Source of the DNA: Limnanthes douglasii subsp. nivea
Lineage: Eukaryota; Streptophyta; Magnoliopsida; Brassicales; Limnanthaceae
Direction of reading: 5' to 3'
NCBI GenBank assembly: GCA_036936605.1
Contig: JAUPFV010000002.1
Coordinates: forward strand, 253,353,305 to 253,417,304
DNA length: 64,000 nucleotides
Part shown: one piece after another, positions 1 through 9,839 of the stretch
Layout: each line of letters opens with the position of its first letter
Numbering within the stretch: the first letter of the stretch is position 1
Notes under the pieces: model-generated
Databases searched by the model: none
The model's input: only the letters and a program-made list of their open reading frames with translations
Told to the model about the DNA's origin: nothing
Made by a program: the position numbers and the translations under genes

Positions 1-168
1 CAAACACATAGAGGGATTAAATTGTAATATACTTAGAACTCTAACATACACGAGGCAATAGTAGGATTTTCTATTTGTATTGTAACAGACTCCTAACTTA
101 TAAAAGGTTTGTGCAATCACTTAAGAAACACGCATATTACTTAAACAACAGGTATATTATATTAAATC

Positions 169-537
169 TGATAGTTCCAGAAATATTTGGAGGAGGTTTG
201 TGAATAAAATAATGTTTGGAAGGCCAAATTCGTTATATCAGTTATTATATAAATGTTTTAGACAGAGAAGCTCCACATTTAAGAGATAGAAAGTCTCAAG
301 TAATCATTAATTAATATCATTTTCCCAAAAGAGGTGGTGTGCTTTTATAGTACATTTGTATGGTTCGAAATACCAAACCAAATTGTTAATTGTGGTTCGT
401 TCCTCAAGTTTATTGTTTATTCTAAATTAGTCCTCTAATATTACATGATTATTAAATGCTCCTAAAAGCCTTTCTTTATCTCAAATTACACCCCTAATTT
501 ACCAAAGTCTTTTAGTAGCTTGATTATTCCTTCATCA
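169..537 (-). repeat. Putative 3' LTR of the left Tat-type gypsy element
   Basis: Read on the minus strand this stretch begins TGATGAAGG and ends AACTATCA, the TGAT...ATCA form also seen in the other Tat LTRs here. Just inside it (plus 538-552) the minus strand reads a purine-rich AAGGATTAAGGGCTAC, as expected of a polypurine tract. A TATAAAA-like box lies at about 342-352. The matching 5' LTR is not in the window, so the outer boundary at 169 is a judgement. Confidence 0.5.
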
Positions 538-1389
538 GTAGCCCTTAATCCTTGTGAAAATGTTCAAAAAATGATTGTTGTATGACCAAGCTTATCCTTG
601 TCGGACTACTTGACACTTTAACGGTCAATCTATCAGATAAAAATAATTTCAACGAACTTTTATGTACCACTTTGTAAAATGTGAGAAAACATCTCATCGA
701 ACTTTTTCAACCGCTCTACTTCGATAAAGAATTTTTCCACGGATGTTTCTAAAATATTTCCCTAGAGCAAAAAAGACTTCCTCGAATGTTTCTCAAAATT
801 TTACTTGACCTGCCAAGTAGTTACAGTCAGATAAAGAAAATGTCGTCAGATTTTACTTGACCTTGTGAGTGTCTATATCAACTATTTGTCCCAAATGTTT
901 CTTTATTAGTGACGACGTGGTTTTTTTACACCACCAATAAAATGCTTTCTCTTCCGTCAGTTGTCGATTGGAATTCGTTTTGCGTGTCTTTTTCTGACAC
1001 AAATCAGCCTAGGAGCGGCGCGACCCCTCCCTAGGCACTTATTTACCTACTTTGGACAGTTTGCCCTTAAGGAAACAACGCTTCAAAAACGTGGGCTTCG
1101 ACACCTGCTAAAGCCATACCTTTCTTATAAATTATCTATTTCTTTGTTGATCTTATACAAAAGTTTATTAGAGAAATAAACTTCTGAAAAAAAATTATAG
1201 AGAGAGAAAAATTATTATGCTAATTACATTTCCAATCTTAGATTGTTAACGGTTAGCGAAAAAGCCGACAAAAGACGAACCGCCGGATTATACATCGAAC
1301 CTAAGCCCCAACCACATGTTATCCAATACTATAATACTTGGCCTCCAACTTGAAATTTTACTGCAATTACCCCCTCTAATATCTCTTCT
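538..1389. other. Non-coding 3' region of the left Tat element
   Basis: No open frame of substance is seen. The stretch sits between the LTR and the start of the antisense gene, where Tat elements keep a long, fast-changing untranslated region. A TATA-like TTATAAATT at about 1128-1136 on the plus strand, followed by an AGAGAGAGA run, is a possible promoter for the antisense gene. Confidence 0.4.
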
Positions 1390-3783
1390 CAGCCACCTAG
1401 TCACACTTGTCATGTAGTTCACAAGAGTGACTTCAAGAAAATAGGAAAAGACAAGCATTCAAAGGGCTTCTCCTCGAAAAGGAAAGATCATCATAGAGAG
1501 AGTAGGAAATATAAAGAAAATAAACATTCCAAAGGTTCTTCTTCGAAGATTCTTGCCACTCATCTTCCACACCTCACGAGACTCCTCAACCAAAATCATA
1601 AATCTCTCATCTAAAATAAACAAACGTTGATGTAGCTTTGATGATAAAACAACCTATCAAACCGATTCAAGGGACTGAATCAAATGTGTGGCCTTAGATT
1701 TTGAAATAACGGAGGAAGGAGAACCGGTTGCTACCAAGAAATTGTTAGTACCAGTTGTTGTTGAAGAAAACCCAACTGGCACTTCCCCTCAAATTATTGA
1801 AAAGAAAGAACCCACTGTTACTTTACTACATTGTTGCTACTTTTCAAATGTTGCTACTTTTCAAATTGACAAAAGGGTTTCATTTCCATTGAAGAAGGTG
1901 AAAATAAACGAATTTGTTTCACTTTCCCTCGAGATCGATGCTCTAGTTGGGTAAAATATTTGAGCATTCGAAAACAAGAATCTGTTGGCCTTGCACAAAT
2001 TTCAATACAAGTATTACAAAACATTCCATGAAGCAAAGTTGAGAACGTTATGGGAGATTCCTTCTACTATTTCTATTCGCTTTCTATATGTTAGGGAGAC
2101 ACCATTATCAGTCATTAATAATGATTAGATTGTGTATACCGAGCTGATGAATTGGGGATTGAGATACCCTTTAGATTCTTTATCGTCGAATATTTTACTA
2201 TGATTGACCTTTACCCCACCCAAAGTGGACCCAACATGTGGTACACTCTCATGTCCTGCATCATGGAGCATTTCTCTAGAGGAGTTGATTGGCCTCTCTA
2301 GTGTGGCTAAAAATCCGTTCGTTCCCTTCTACTCATTGATCTATGGTCGGAACCAGAAAATAGTGAAGGATGTCCTTGAAGTAGACAAGAAATGTATTTA
2401 ACGATTTTTTTATCTCATGTCTTTGGGAAACAGGATTTGAGGCGACCACCGAAAATCCCCAAAAACTATCTCTTAAATGGACAAATAAAGGTACGTTTTT
2501 TTTACTTTCCTTCGAAATATTTTTCTATCTGTTCTCACACATTTTTTTTGAAAAATATATAAATAGCCATGACTATAATATCCAAACCCTATGCTGATTT
2601 CGTGCCTAAAGCAACAACCATCATCACCGAGTCAAATTTTTGGGCCAGAGTTGATTGGTCCAACAAATTCTGTCTTTGTTTCACGTCCACTAACGTTGCC
2701 AAGAGTCACCTATGGAGATTCAATCTATCAGAGTGGTAATCTATTGGGTGATTTATTGGAAAAAGAGGAAGTTTATGGCGAAAAAACTTATGAAGATGAT
2801 ACCATGGTTGAAAAGGCCAAAATTAAAAAACATGAAATTTCTAAGAAGGTCCCCATCAAGCTCCTAAGAAGCTTCTCGCTTAAGACCCCCCCAAGAAAAA
2901 ATTCCAACGAAGGTTAAAATGCATCATTGATGAGATCCAAGAAATCCCGAGGCGCTTGGTTCCTCGGAAGATAAAGTTACTGAACATGCCAAATCTTCAC
3001 CACAAAAGATAGTCATTGAATCTGACTATTCCCAGCTTCCACCAAATGATCTAGTCGTTCAAGATCCTGAAGGCAACATCCAAAATGTTGATTCTCCAAC
3101 TTTTGTTTCTCTTGAGCCCGGTTGTTCGTCTAGCTCATTTGATATACATCATTTAGACGAATTTTATCTTCATATTTGTAAACTAATTTATTCCTCGGTG
3201 ATTATTGGGAAAAAAGATGCAACACTTGTAGGACCAAAAAATTACTATAAATCTGAAGCTTCACTAGCAAAGTCAAAGTTCGAGGAGCTTGAACAAAAAT
3301 ATGTACGCTTAAGAAACAAGCCGATGTTATCTAGGAAAATTGGTTCTTACCGAGGATTATATTATGATTATTCACAAATGTTGTCAAGAATAAAAGGATC
3401 TTTATTCCAAAAAAAATGCCACTAAGGATAAGCTCATCGCAGCTTATAAGGAGGGGAATGATAAGGCATCAGACTACTTTGCAAGATGCTTAAACGACTA
3501 TCAAAATTTTGTAAAAGAGAAACAACTTATATTGGCCCAAGCTAAAAAGGATAAAGAAGTGGTTGTTGAAGCTTATGCTACTAATTTCTTGGATAAGTTG
3601 AACGCAAGGGACACTACAGTTAGATCCGAGTGATAATGGAAATTCATGATCGCTACCTTGATTTGAACTTGGGTAGTTTCTACGAGCATGTTCCCGTCGA
3701 ATATCGTCCTCTTGGGATATTTTTGGGTAATGATGGAAGTACGGAATCTGATGAAAGCAATTCCTCTAAATCTTCAGGTTAAA
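1390..3783 (+). pseudogene. Antisense gene of the left Tat element (PF04195-like domain, coiled coil, acidic tail)
   Basis: Plus-strand gene remnant, antisense to gag-pol. It opens with a basic S/K/H-rich stretch (1400-1550, including HSKGSSSK). A domain follows at about 1960-2300, with ELMNWGLRYPLDS and a frame-broken counterpart of the MWYTL region. This resembles the plant 'putative gypsy type transposon' family (PF04195) and matches the genes at 47.9-50.9, 57.5 and 33.4 kb in this window. After a likely intron near 2430-2560, the stretch 2560-2720 in another frame reads SWAGVDWANK-like WARVDWSNKFCLC. The rest is charged and helical (3198-3600), ending in an acidic STESDESNSSKSSG tail with a stop near 3781. 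Several frameshifts and stops make it non-functional. Its role in living relatives is not known to me; a gag-like or regulatory role is only a guess. Confidence 0.65.
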
Positions 3784-3805
3784 GACTATAACTCATGTTG
3801 TAAAG

Positions 3806-3965
3806 TCCTCATAAATTTCGAGGTAATTTTGTTGAAGTACTCATAAATTTGGAGGCAATTTTTTTGAAGTCCTCATAAATTTCAAGGCAATTTTGGTGAG
3901 ATCTTCATAAATTTCGAGGCAATTTTGTTGAAATCCTCATATTCTTCAAGGAAATTTTGTGTACT
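3806..3965 (+). repeat. 32-bp minisatellite, five units
   Basis: Units start at 3806, 3838, 3870, 3902 and 3934, an exact 32-bp period. The consensus is close to TCCTCATAAATTTCGAGG followed by CAATTTTGTTGAAG. It lies between the end of the antisense gene and the end of pol, the hypervariable zone of Tat elements that is known to seed satellite arrays. Confidence 0.85.
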
Positions 3966-4025
3966 AATTCAGTATTTTATGAAATACATCGGACTTTTAA
4001 TCATATCCTCATTATATTTTTAATA

Positions 4026-4310
4026 ATTAAAGACAAAAAAAAAATTGGAAGACCTTTTAGGTCCAATTGTTAAATTAAAGATCAAGTTTTGTTGGACGAT
4101 CCTTTAAATCGAAAGGTAAAACGTTAAAGACTAAATTTTTGTTAAAGATCCTTCAGATCCAAAGTTAAATAGTTAAAGACCAACTTTTGTTAGAAGATCC
4201 TTTAAATAGTTAGTTACCAACTTTTGTTGGAAAATCCTTTTAGATTCAAAGTCAAATAGTTAAAGACCAATTTTTGTTGGAAGATCATTTAGATCCTTTA
4301 TATATATAAA
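4026..4310 (+). repeat. Degenerate 42-54 bp tandem repeat, about five to six units
   Basis: Recurring GTTAAAGACCAACTTTTGTT then GGAAGATCCTTTAGATCC-like blocks start near 4026, 4069, 4123, 4171, 4212 and 4259. Units vary in length and sequence. This second minisatellite sits 60 bp after the 32-bp one, in the same spacer of the left Tat element. Confidence 0.75.
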
Positions 4311-4339
4311 AATAGGGTAATAGGGCACCTCATTAAAAC

Positions 4340-5410
4340 TTTCCTCCGCCACTAGGGTAGGAAAGAATATGCCACTGATATTTTACATAAGAACTCATAT
4401 TTCTTATACTAATTCTAAATATAATTTAAGATGTCTAACATTCCACGGGTGTTTGAGACTTCTTCATTCTTTATCCTTGATTTGATACGTTTCAGGCTCC
4501 ACCTTTTATGTTATCTCGTACGGGCCTTTCAATTAGGTCCTAACTTTCCCAGATGCTTTTCTTTGGTGTGAAGAAACATTTTCCCTAAAACTTGATCTCC
4601 AACTTGAAATTCTCTTCGTTTAACTTTGGAAGTATATCTACTCCTCATCAATGTTTAGTGATGTAAAAAATGTATTTGTACTCGTCTTTTTTTTCCTCGA
4701 TCAAACCCAACTCAATTGCCATATTTTCATCATTAGACTCTTCAGAAGATGTTGCAAAACGATACGATGAGAAAATTTCTTCGGATGGCACTACTGCGTC
4801 CATTCTTTACACCAATACAAATGGACATTCTGAAGTTGTTGTCCGAGGATTTGTTTGATATGCCCAAAGAACTTCTTGCAAATGATCTGGCCACTTTCCA
4901 GCCTTCCCTTTCAAATTTTTCATTAGACCATCAAGGATTGTTCGGTTAGTAACTTCAACTTTCCCATTTTCTTGCAGGTGAAAAGGAACCGAAAAGCATT
5001 GTTATATTCCATCAAGTCTTTATTATCAAATTCAAGTGATAAATCTAACCACATCTTTAGCTTTTGTTGCAGATAATGGTTTTGTCTCGACCTTTGAGAA
5101 GTAATCTACTACCACAATTATTGTTTATCGTCCCTGAGAAGCCATTGGTAAAGGTCCAACAAGATCAATACCCCATCGGTCAAACGACAATGCTTCAGAT
5201 ATATTTTCAAGAGGAATCCCTGGTTTATGAATTATGTTGGCAAACCTTTGACAAATATCACACCTTTTGACCAACTATTTCCCATTGGCAGATAACGTAG
5301 GCCAATAATACCCAACCAAAAATACTCTTCGAACTAAAGCTTTATACCCGCAATGCGTAGATCCTTCTCCGTCATGTAATTCCGATAATATCCTATATGA
5401 CTCATTTTTT
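4340..5410 (-). pseudogene. Integrase of the left Tat element
   Basis: Minus-strand reading gives an integrase in normal order. The zinc-binding end (about 5400-5190) contains THCGYKALVRR and CDICQRFAN, which supply H and CxxC ligands. The catalytic core start (5190-5080) has FDRWGIDLVGPLP with the first catalytic Asp, then TIIVVVDYFSKV. The C-terminal part (4640-4440) corresponds to the usual 'vGDWVLRK...GKLGPNWEGPY' block as EFQVGDQVL-like and KLGPN remnants. Frames shift several times and stops interrupt each block. It would insert the cDNA into the genome in an intact element. The call is secure for the family; individual domain edges are approximate. Confidence 0.75.
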
Positions 5411-6200
5411 GCTCAAACATCAGAGTAAAGGCCTACTAGAAGATTTTTTATATAAGATTCCTCCGAGGACAATGTAACCATGAGATTTTTAAAAAAAAAT
5501 CGAGAATGACTTGTCAATTGGTAATTCATTGTTTTCTAAAAAGTCGATAATTTATAGTCTCCAATTCTTTTCTTCGCAAATGGACGTTTGAGGGTCCTCA
5601 TCTACTATTCCAATCGCTCAGAGTTTTTGATAATTGAATGGCTTTCTTGCGTAATAATCCATGTGTACTCCTCCGAATATGAAGGATTACAAAGATCTCT
5701 TCAAACATATCCGTACCTAATATTTTTTAAAGCTAAAATTAAATCCTTTAGCGCCTTGAAGTATTTCACTAGATGATCCTTTCGAGCCTTAGATTTCCCA
5801 GATGCATGATTAACAAGAAGTTGTGAATCACTTAGTAACTTGACATTTTTAGCCCCACAAATTTGTGCAAGCGTCAATCCTGCTAAAGTCGCTCCATATT
5901 CTTCATCGTTGTTTGTTTCTTTGAAACCAAAATGGATAGCATGGTACATAGAAATTCTTTACGGAGAGACTAGTTGTACACCACCTCCACTTCCTGATAT
6001 ACTTTATCCCCCATATGTTCCGATCACCCTTTATGGTCCAAAATCTTCTTCATTAATTTCTATGTCTGATTGTTCATAATGAAACTTTACTAAATAATCG
6101 GTCAGGGCTTGTGCTTTGATTACAGTTATTGGTTCAAATTCAATATCAAAATATCCTAATTTAACCGACTACTTGGTCATTCTTCCTTAAATATCATGCC
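5410..6200 (-). pseudogene. Archaeal-type RNase H of the left Tat element
   Basis: The clearest open part (5949 down to 5701) reads AIHFGFKETNNDEEYGATLA then GLTLAQICGAKNVKLLSDSQ and LLVNHASG. This is the second RNase H typical of Tat elements: the NNDEEY glutamate and the SDSQLLVN aspartate are catalytic-site positions. Upstream (6120-5950), degenerate GGYSISGSGGGVQLVSP fits the glycine-rich first strand ('DGSSNxxGSGAGIVL' in relatives); its first Asp is in a broken segment. In an intact element it degrades RNA in RNA:DNA hybrids. Stops at both sides make it a remnant. Confidence 0.8.
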
Positions 6201-7505
6201 TTTGGAGCAAGTTTTTTTTAATGGAAACGATATTCGTAGAATGATAGAATGGCTTGAAAATATGGTCTCATTTTCCTAGTAGAAATTACTAGTTTTAAAT
6301 ATTGTTTTTATGCATCCAACAAACTTTTACTGATGTAGTACACTGGTCTTGGGATGTTCTCTTCTTCTCGAATTAGCACGACACTTACAGCATAATCTGA
6401 CACTGCTATATAAATATATACTTTCTTCCCCATAAAAGGTTTTGTGAAAATTTCTGGGGATGAAAGTTATTCTTTAATTTGATGAAAGGCCTCAAAACAT
6501 TCATTTGTCCAGTTGAAATAATTTTCTTGTCTCATAACTTGGAGAAAATAAGCACATTTATGTGAAGAACAATAAATAAATATATTCAACGCTGCCAGCC
6601 GGCCCGTTAATATTTGGACATCTTATATATTCCGGGGTGGTGTTATAGTAGTTAAATATTTTGATTGTGGTCCGTCAGCTTGAATCCATTTTTCACTAAC
6701 TATATATCCGAGGAATTTTCATAATTGAACCTCAAACGTATATTTTTCTAGATTTAATTTTAGGTTGACCATTTTTAAGTTAGCATGAGTTTCCTCAAGA
6801 TCATCAAAATGATCCTCATCCTTAAGATTTTTTACCAACATATCGTCAATATATACTTCAATATTTCTCCCAATTTGTGCCTCGAAAGTTTTATTCACCA
6901 GACGTTGATAGGTTTCCCTTGTATTTTAACCAAAAAGGCATTACTTTATAAAAGTGCAAACCTTTTCTAGTGATAAACGAAGTGTTTTCCTCATCCCCGT
7001 GATCCATCTTGATCTGATTATACCCTGCATAAGTATCCATAAAAAAGTAATTGATTTCTTTATATGGAGTCTACCAACTGCTCTATCTGTGGCTTTGGGA
7101 AATGATCTTTTGTACAAGCACTATTTAAGTCTATGAAATCTACACACATTTGCCATTTGCCATTTGTTTCCCAACACTAGATTTGCCTCCTATAATGGAT
7201 ATTGATATTCTCGAATGTTCCCTACTTTGGATAAACGATCTACCTCTGCCACTATTGCCTCTGACGTTTCTTGAGAAAAAAGGTCTTCTTTTTGCATTAT
7301 TGGTCGCACATTACTCTTGATTACTAGCCTATGGAAAATTATTTTAGCAGGCACCCCGGTCACATCCTCGGAACATCGAGAAAACATATCGAACTTTGTA
7401 GATACAAACTCAATTAATATTTCCCTTAAACTTGAAGATAATTTCGTACCAATTTTTAACACTTTACCACATGGATACGTATAATCCTCATAATTCTTAT
7501 CAGGA
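6200..7505 (-). pseudogene. Reverse transcriptase and first RNase H of the left Tat element
   Basis: The RT entry block (7505-7190) reads CHRLVIKS-like FHRLVIKSNVRPIMQKE, then EAIVAEVDRLSKVGNIREYQ, the standard start of gypsy RT. The active site survives near 6850-6830 as VYIDDMLVKNLKDEDHFDDL, with the Y[IM]DD catalytic motif intact. Next is LKLNLEKYTFEVQLWKFLGY-like sequence (6770-6690). RNase H1-type remnants (6600-6330) include RAGWQR, FSQNLLWGRK and SQDQCTT. Stops and shifts are frequent. Unlike the 46.8-56.4 kb element, this copy keeps the RT palm region. Confidence 0.75.
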
Positions 7506-7539
7506 ACCAAAAGTCGGGGGAATCCATTGGATCATCGAT

Positions 7540-8270
7540 AGGGTTAGGTTCCAAGAAAGTCCCTTGTAACTGTTATGCTTTTTCTAATTCATTCCCTCGA
7601 ACTTGCTTGAAAGTTAAAGTAATTCGATAACATTCTCTTGCTATTTTTTGGCTACTTCTAACTATCCCAATATTATCCCCCCTACATACTGTAAACATTG
7701 ATGGACGGTAGATATTACATCATGCATCTTGGATAACCATGATAAAAAATAACATTGTAAGATGTTGGTACATCTACCATAATGAATAATATAGGAACTT
7801 CTTTTTTAAATGGGCCTCGACCCAACTCAACCACACTTTTAAATTCTCCAACAAATTCAGTTGTCACTCCTATAAATCCTATAATAGTTTGACCTGATCT
7901 TCGGATCATTAGGGATAAGAATCTTCTTATAAGAACTCATGAATAAATGTTGGCAGAGCAGCTTGTGTCAATCAAAACCCTTTGCACCTAATCACCAATT
8001 ATTCCTGCTGCAATCACAACTGCATCTTCATGTGGCCTTGCCATCTTTCTCATATCATCATTTAAAAAAACAATTGGAGAAGTATTTCGATATAAATGCG
8101 TCGAGGCGTCTGCTTCAAATTTCATCGACGTTTCATTTTGTAGCTTGGGATTTGGGCGGAGGCCCCATGCCCGAGGATACATTCTTTTTGCTTAAAGTTG
8201 CGTTCACTATAAGCAAAAGGTTGGGCATTGCAGATTGTCTCTCGTTTCAAGAGATACGAAGAACTTAATT
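7540..8270 (-). pseudogene. Aspartic protease region of the left Tat element
   Basis: Minus-strand order is FSDEDLRGIA-like FLNDDMRKMARPHEDAVVI (8080-8000), then the active-site strand VQRVLIDTSCSANI (7985-7945), then TIIGFIGVTTEFVGEFKSVV and ELGRGPFKK (7890-7800) and the PTSYNVIFYHGYPR block (7765-7720). The active site reads DTS where many gypsy proteases have DTG; the 53.9-kb copy also reads DTS, so this is a lineage trait. The protein would cut the Gag-Pol polyprotein. gag, expected just right of 8.27 kb, is absent. Confidence 0.75.
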
Positions 8271-8531
8271 TGATTGCCCCGATGTAACCGATTTATCCGC
8301 TTTTGCTTGATGACTAGGTGATTGCAATGAATGTAAACTTTGGATGTTTTTTTTGTCGATGTTTATGTTAAAAACATTATCACTTTAACTTTTTATTTGT
8401 TGATTGCATTCAAACATTACACTTTAATCAAAAGCATTGCATAATTAGAAATACATAAGAAAATAACTTAAATTGAAAGATAGATAAGCTAACCCTGACT
8501 TAGCATAGCATAATCACGTTCATGGGGACAG

Positions 8532-8972
8532 CTAGTTCCATCTATGCTCATAGCATTTCTCGAAAGTATATTCCTCTTCCTCGCTACTTCCTTCAAGAGT
8601 CGGGTTGGTATCAACGATGCTGGCTATTGCATCCGTTCTTTCTTGCATTTGTTGCATCGCATGTAACACCATCTCCTACGTAATCGTACTTTGAAATCCC
8701 ATGCTGAATACACTTCAGACTTCGCAAGGAAGTGATTCAATTGGTAAATTCATTGTTTTCAACTAAGCTAACCTATCGGCCATTTTTTTGCGTCCTCGTG
8801 GTCGGGGCATTAGACATCCTGGACACGATGATTCCCTGCCATGGTTGAAGAACATTCTGCATAAAACTGCATCGACGAAACGAGGAGTCTCCTCTTGCAT
8901 CGTGCCTTTGACGAAGCCAAATGCGTTAAGGAGGTTTGCATCTTCGTGCACGTTCCAGCCAAAATCACCCAT
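8532..8972 (-). pseudogene. Small unrecognised gene next to the PMD unit (two-exon model)
   Basis: An open frame starts at 8972 on the minus strand (MGDFGWNVHEDANLLNAFGF) and runs 69 codons, with one CPGC pair and a basic PRPRGRKKMADR end. A TATA box lies about 40 bp upstream. If a GT-AG intron at 8772-8704 is removed, the frame continues into a Gln/Met-rich helical part (MVLHAMQQMQERTDAIASIV) and an acidic SSEEEE segment, ending at 8532; this model meets one TAG at about 8676. I do not recognise the protein. It is on the same strand as the PMD gene and lies between truncated gypsy DNA and the first GC-rich array, so it may belong to the same mobile unit. The exon model is inference. Confidence 0.35.
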
Positions 8973-9012
8973 TGTTATAACTTCAGTGTTTTATTTCATA
9001 GACAGGTTGTAG

Positions 9013-9020
9013 TATTTATA
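9013..9020 (-). promoter_or_regulatory. TATA box upstream of the 8.97-kb ORF
   Basis: The minus strand reads TATAAATA, about 40 bp before the ATG at 8972, which would leave a short leader. The fit to a plant TATA box is good, but AT-rich DNA gives many by chance. Confidence 0.4.
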
Positions 9021-9120
9021 GATTGGAAGTTGGTGGTACACTCGTCTAATAATAAGAGGGAACATAATTTTGGTTTCTCGGATAAAATTTATTTTGGCGG
9101 TAAGTCTAAAATAATTCCCA

Positions 9121-9613
9121 CCCACCGGTTCAACAAGGGTCAACCGGCGGGGGTGTAATGTACCCGGCAGTTCTTTATTTCTAACCTGCCAGGGCATATA
9201 ACATACTTATATATTTATGTGGAGTTAAAATTTCTAGAGCCCAACCGCCGGGGTACATATTGTTTCCCGGAGGTCAAGATAGTACACCGGCAGGGGTAAA
9301 ACTACCCCGGCGGTACTAAATTTTCATTCCACTTGGAGACGTGACCCCTTCCAAAGGTTGAGGGAACATATTTATTTAGTCCACCAACCGTCGGGTACGT
9401 GTTTTCACCCAACGGTTGGGATAGTACCCCGTTGGTGGTACATCCCGGCGGTACTGAATTTTCATACCGCTGGGGGACAACCAGTATTTCCCAAGAATAT
9501 TGTATTGACATTTAATCTAGGTTCCCGCCAGGTAACCTATTATCACCCGATGGTCACCCGACGAGTGAACAATTGTCAACCGCCGGGTTGATAATTGTCA
9601 ACCGGCGGTTGAG
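9121..9613. repeat. GC-rich array of inverted motif pairs, array 1
   Basis: At least a dozen copies of a 10-13 bp motif related to ACCGCCGGGT occur in both orientations, often as facing pairs about 8-12 bp apart. Clear arms are at 9121/9142, 9161/9183, 9243/9263, 9286/9303, 9386/9407, 9445/9468 and 9575/9600. The surrounding DNA is strongly AT-rich, so the islands stand out. The array lies downstream of the PMD gene and upstream of the 8.97-kb ORF. Spacing is irregular, unlike array 2. Confidence 0.8.
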
Positions 9614-9839
9614 AGGGTGTTCCCTTTAAACTTTTGCGAAGATGTTAACGTCAAGTTTAGATTTTGCTTACTTCATAATGTCTGACGAAATGATAAAACT
9701 AATAATCAATCAAACATATTAGGTAGAACAAACAACAAACAGGCAGAAATAAAACACACTTATATTAAACAATTCAGTGATAACTCCATATTCTGAACAT
9801 AATCAAAAACACATAGATCGCAAACTAAAACAATATACA

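Larger units (their letters stand above)
169..8285 (-). mobile_element. Left Tat-type Ty3/gypsy retrotransposon, 5' truncated
   Basis: Minus-strand order is protease (7.5-8.3 kb), RT (6.2-7.5 kb), RNase H (5.4-6.2 kb), integrase (4.4-5.4 kb), a minisatellite-bearing spacer (3.8-4.3 kb), an extra gene on the opposite strand (1.4-3.8 kb), a spacer and the 3' LTR. This matches the Tat lineage of plant gypsy elements, which carry an archaeal-type second RNase H and often an additional antisense ORF. gag and the 5' LTR are missing: the recognisable sequence stops near 8.28 kb, where the PMD-associated unit begins. Every frame carries stops or shifts, so the element is dead. Confidence 0.75.

Noticed and set aside
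8788..9158. Plus-strand frames over 8.8-9.2 kb
   Set aside because: They run opposite the TATA-bearing minus-strand frame and into the GC-rich array; no recognisable content.
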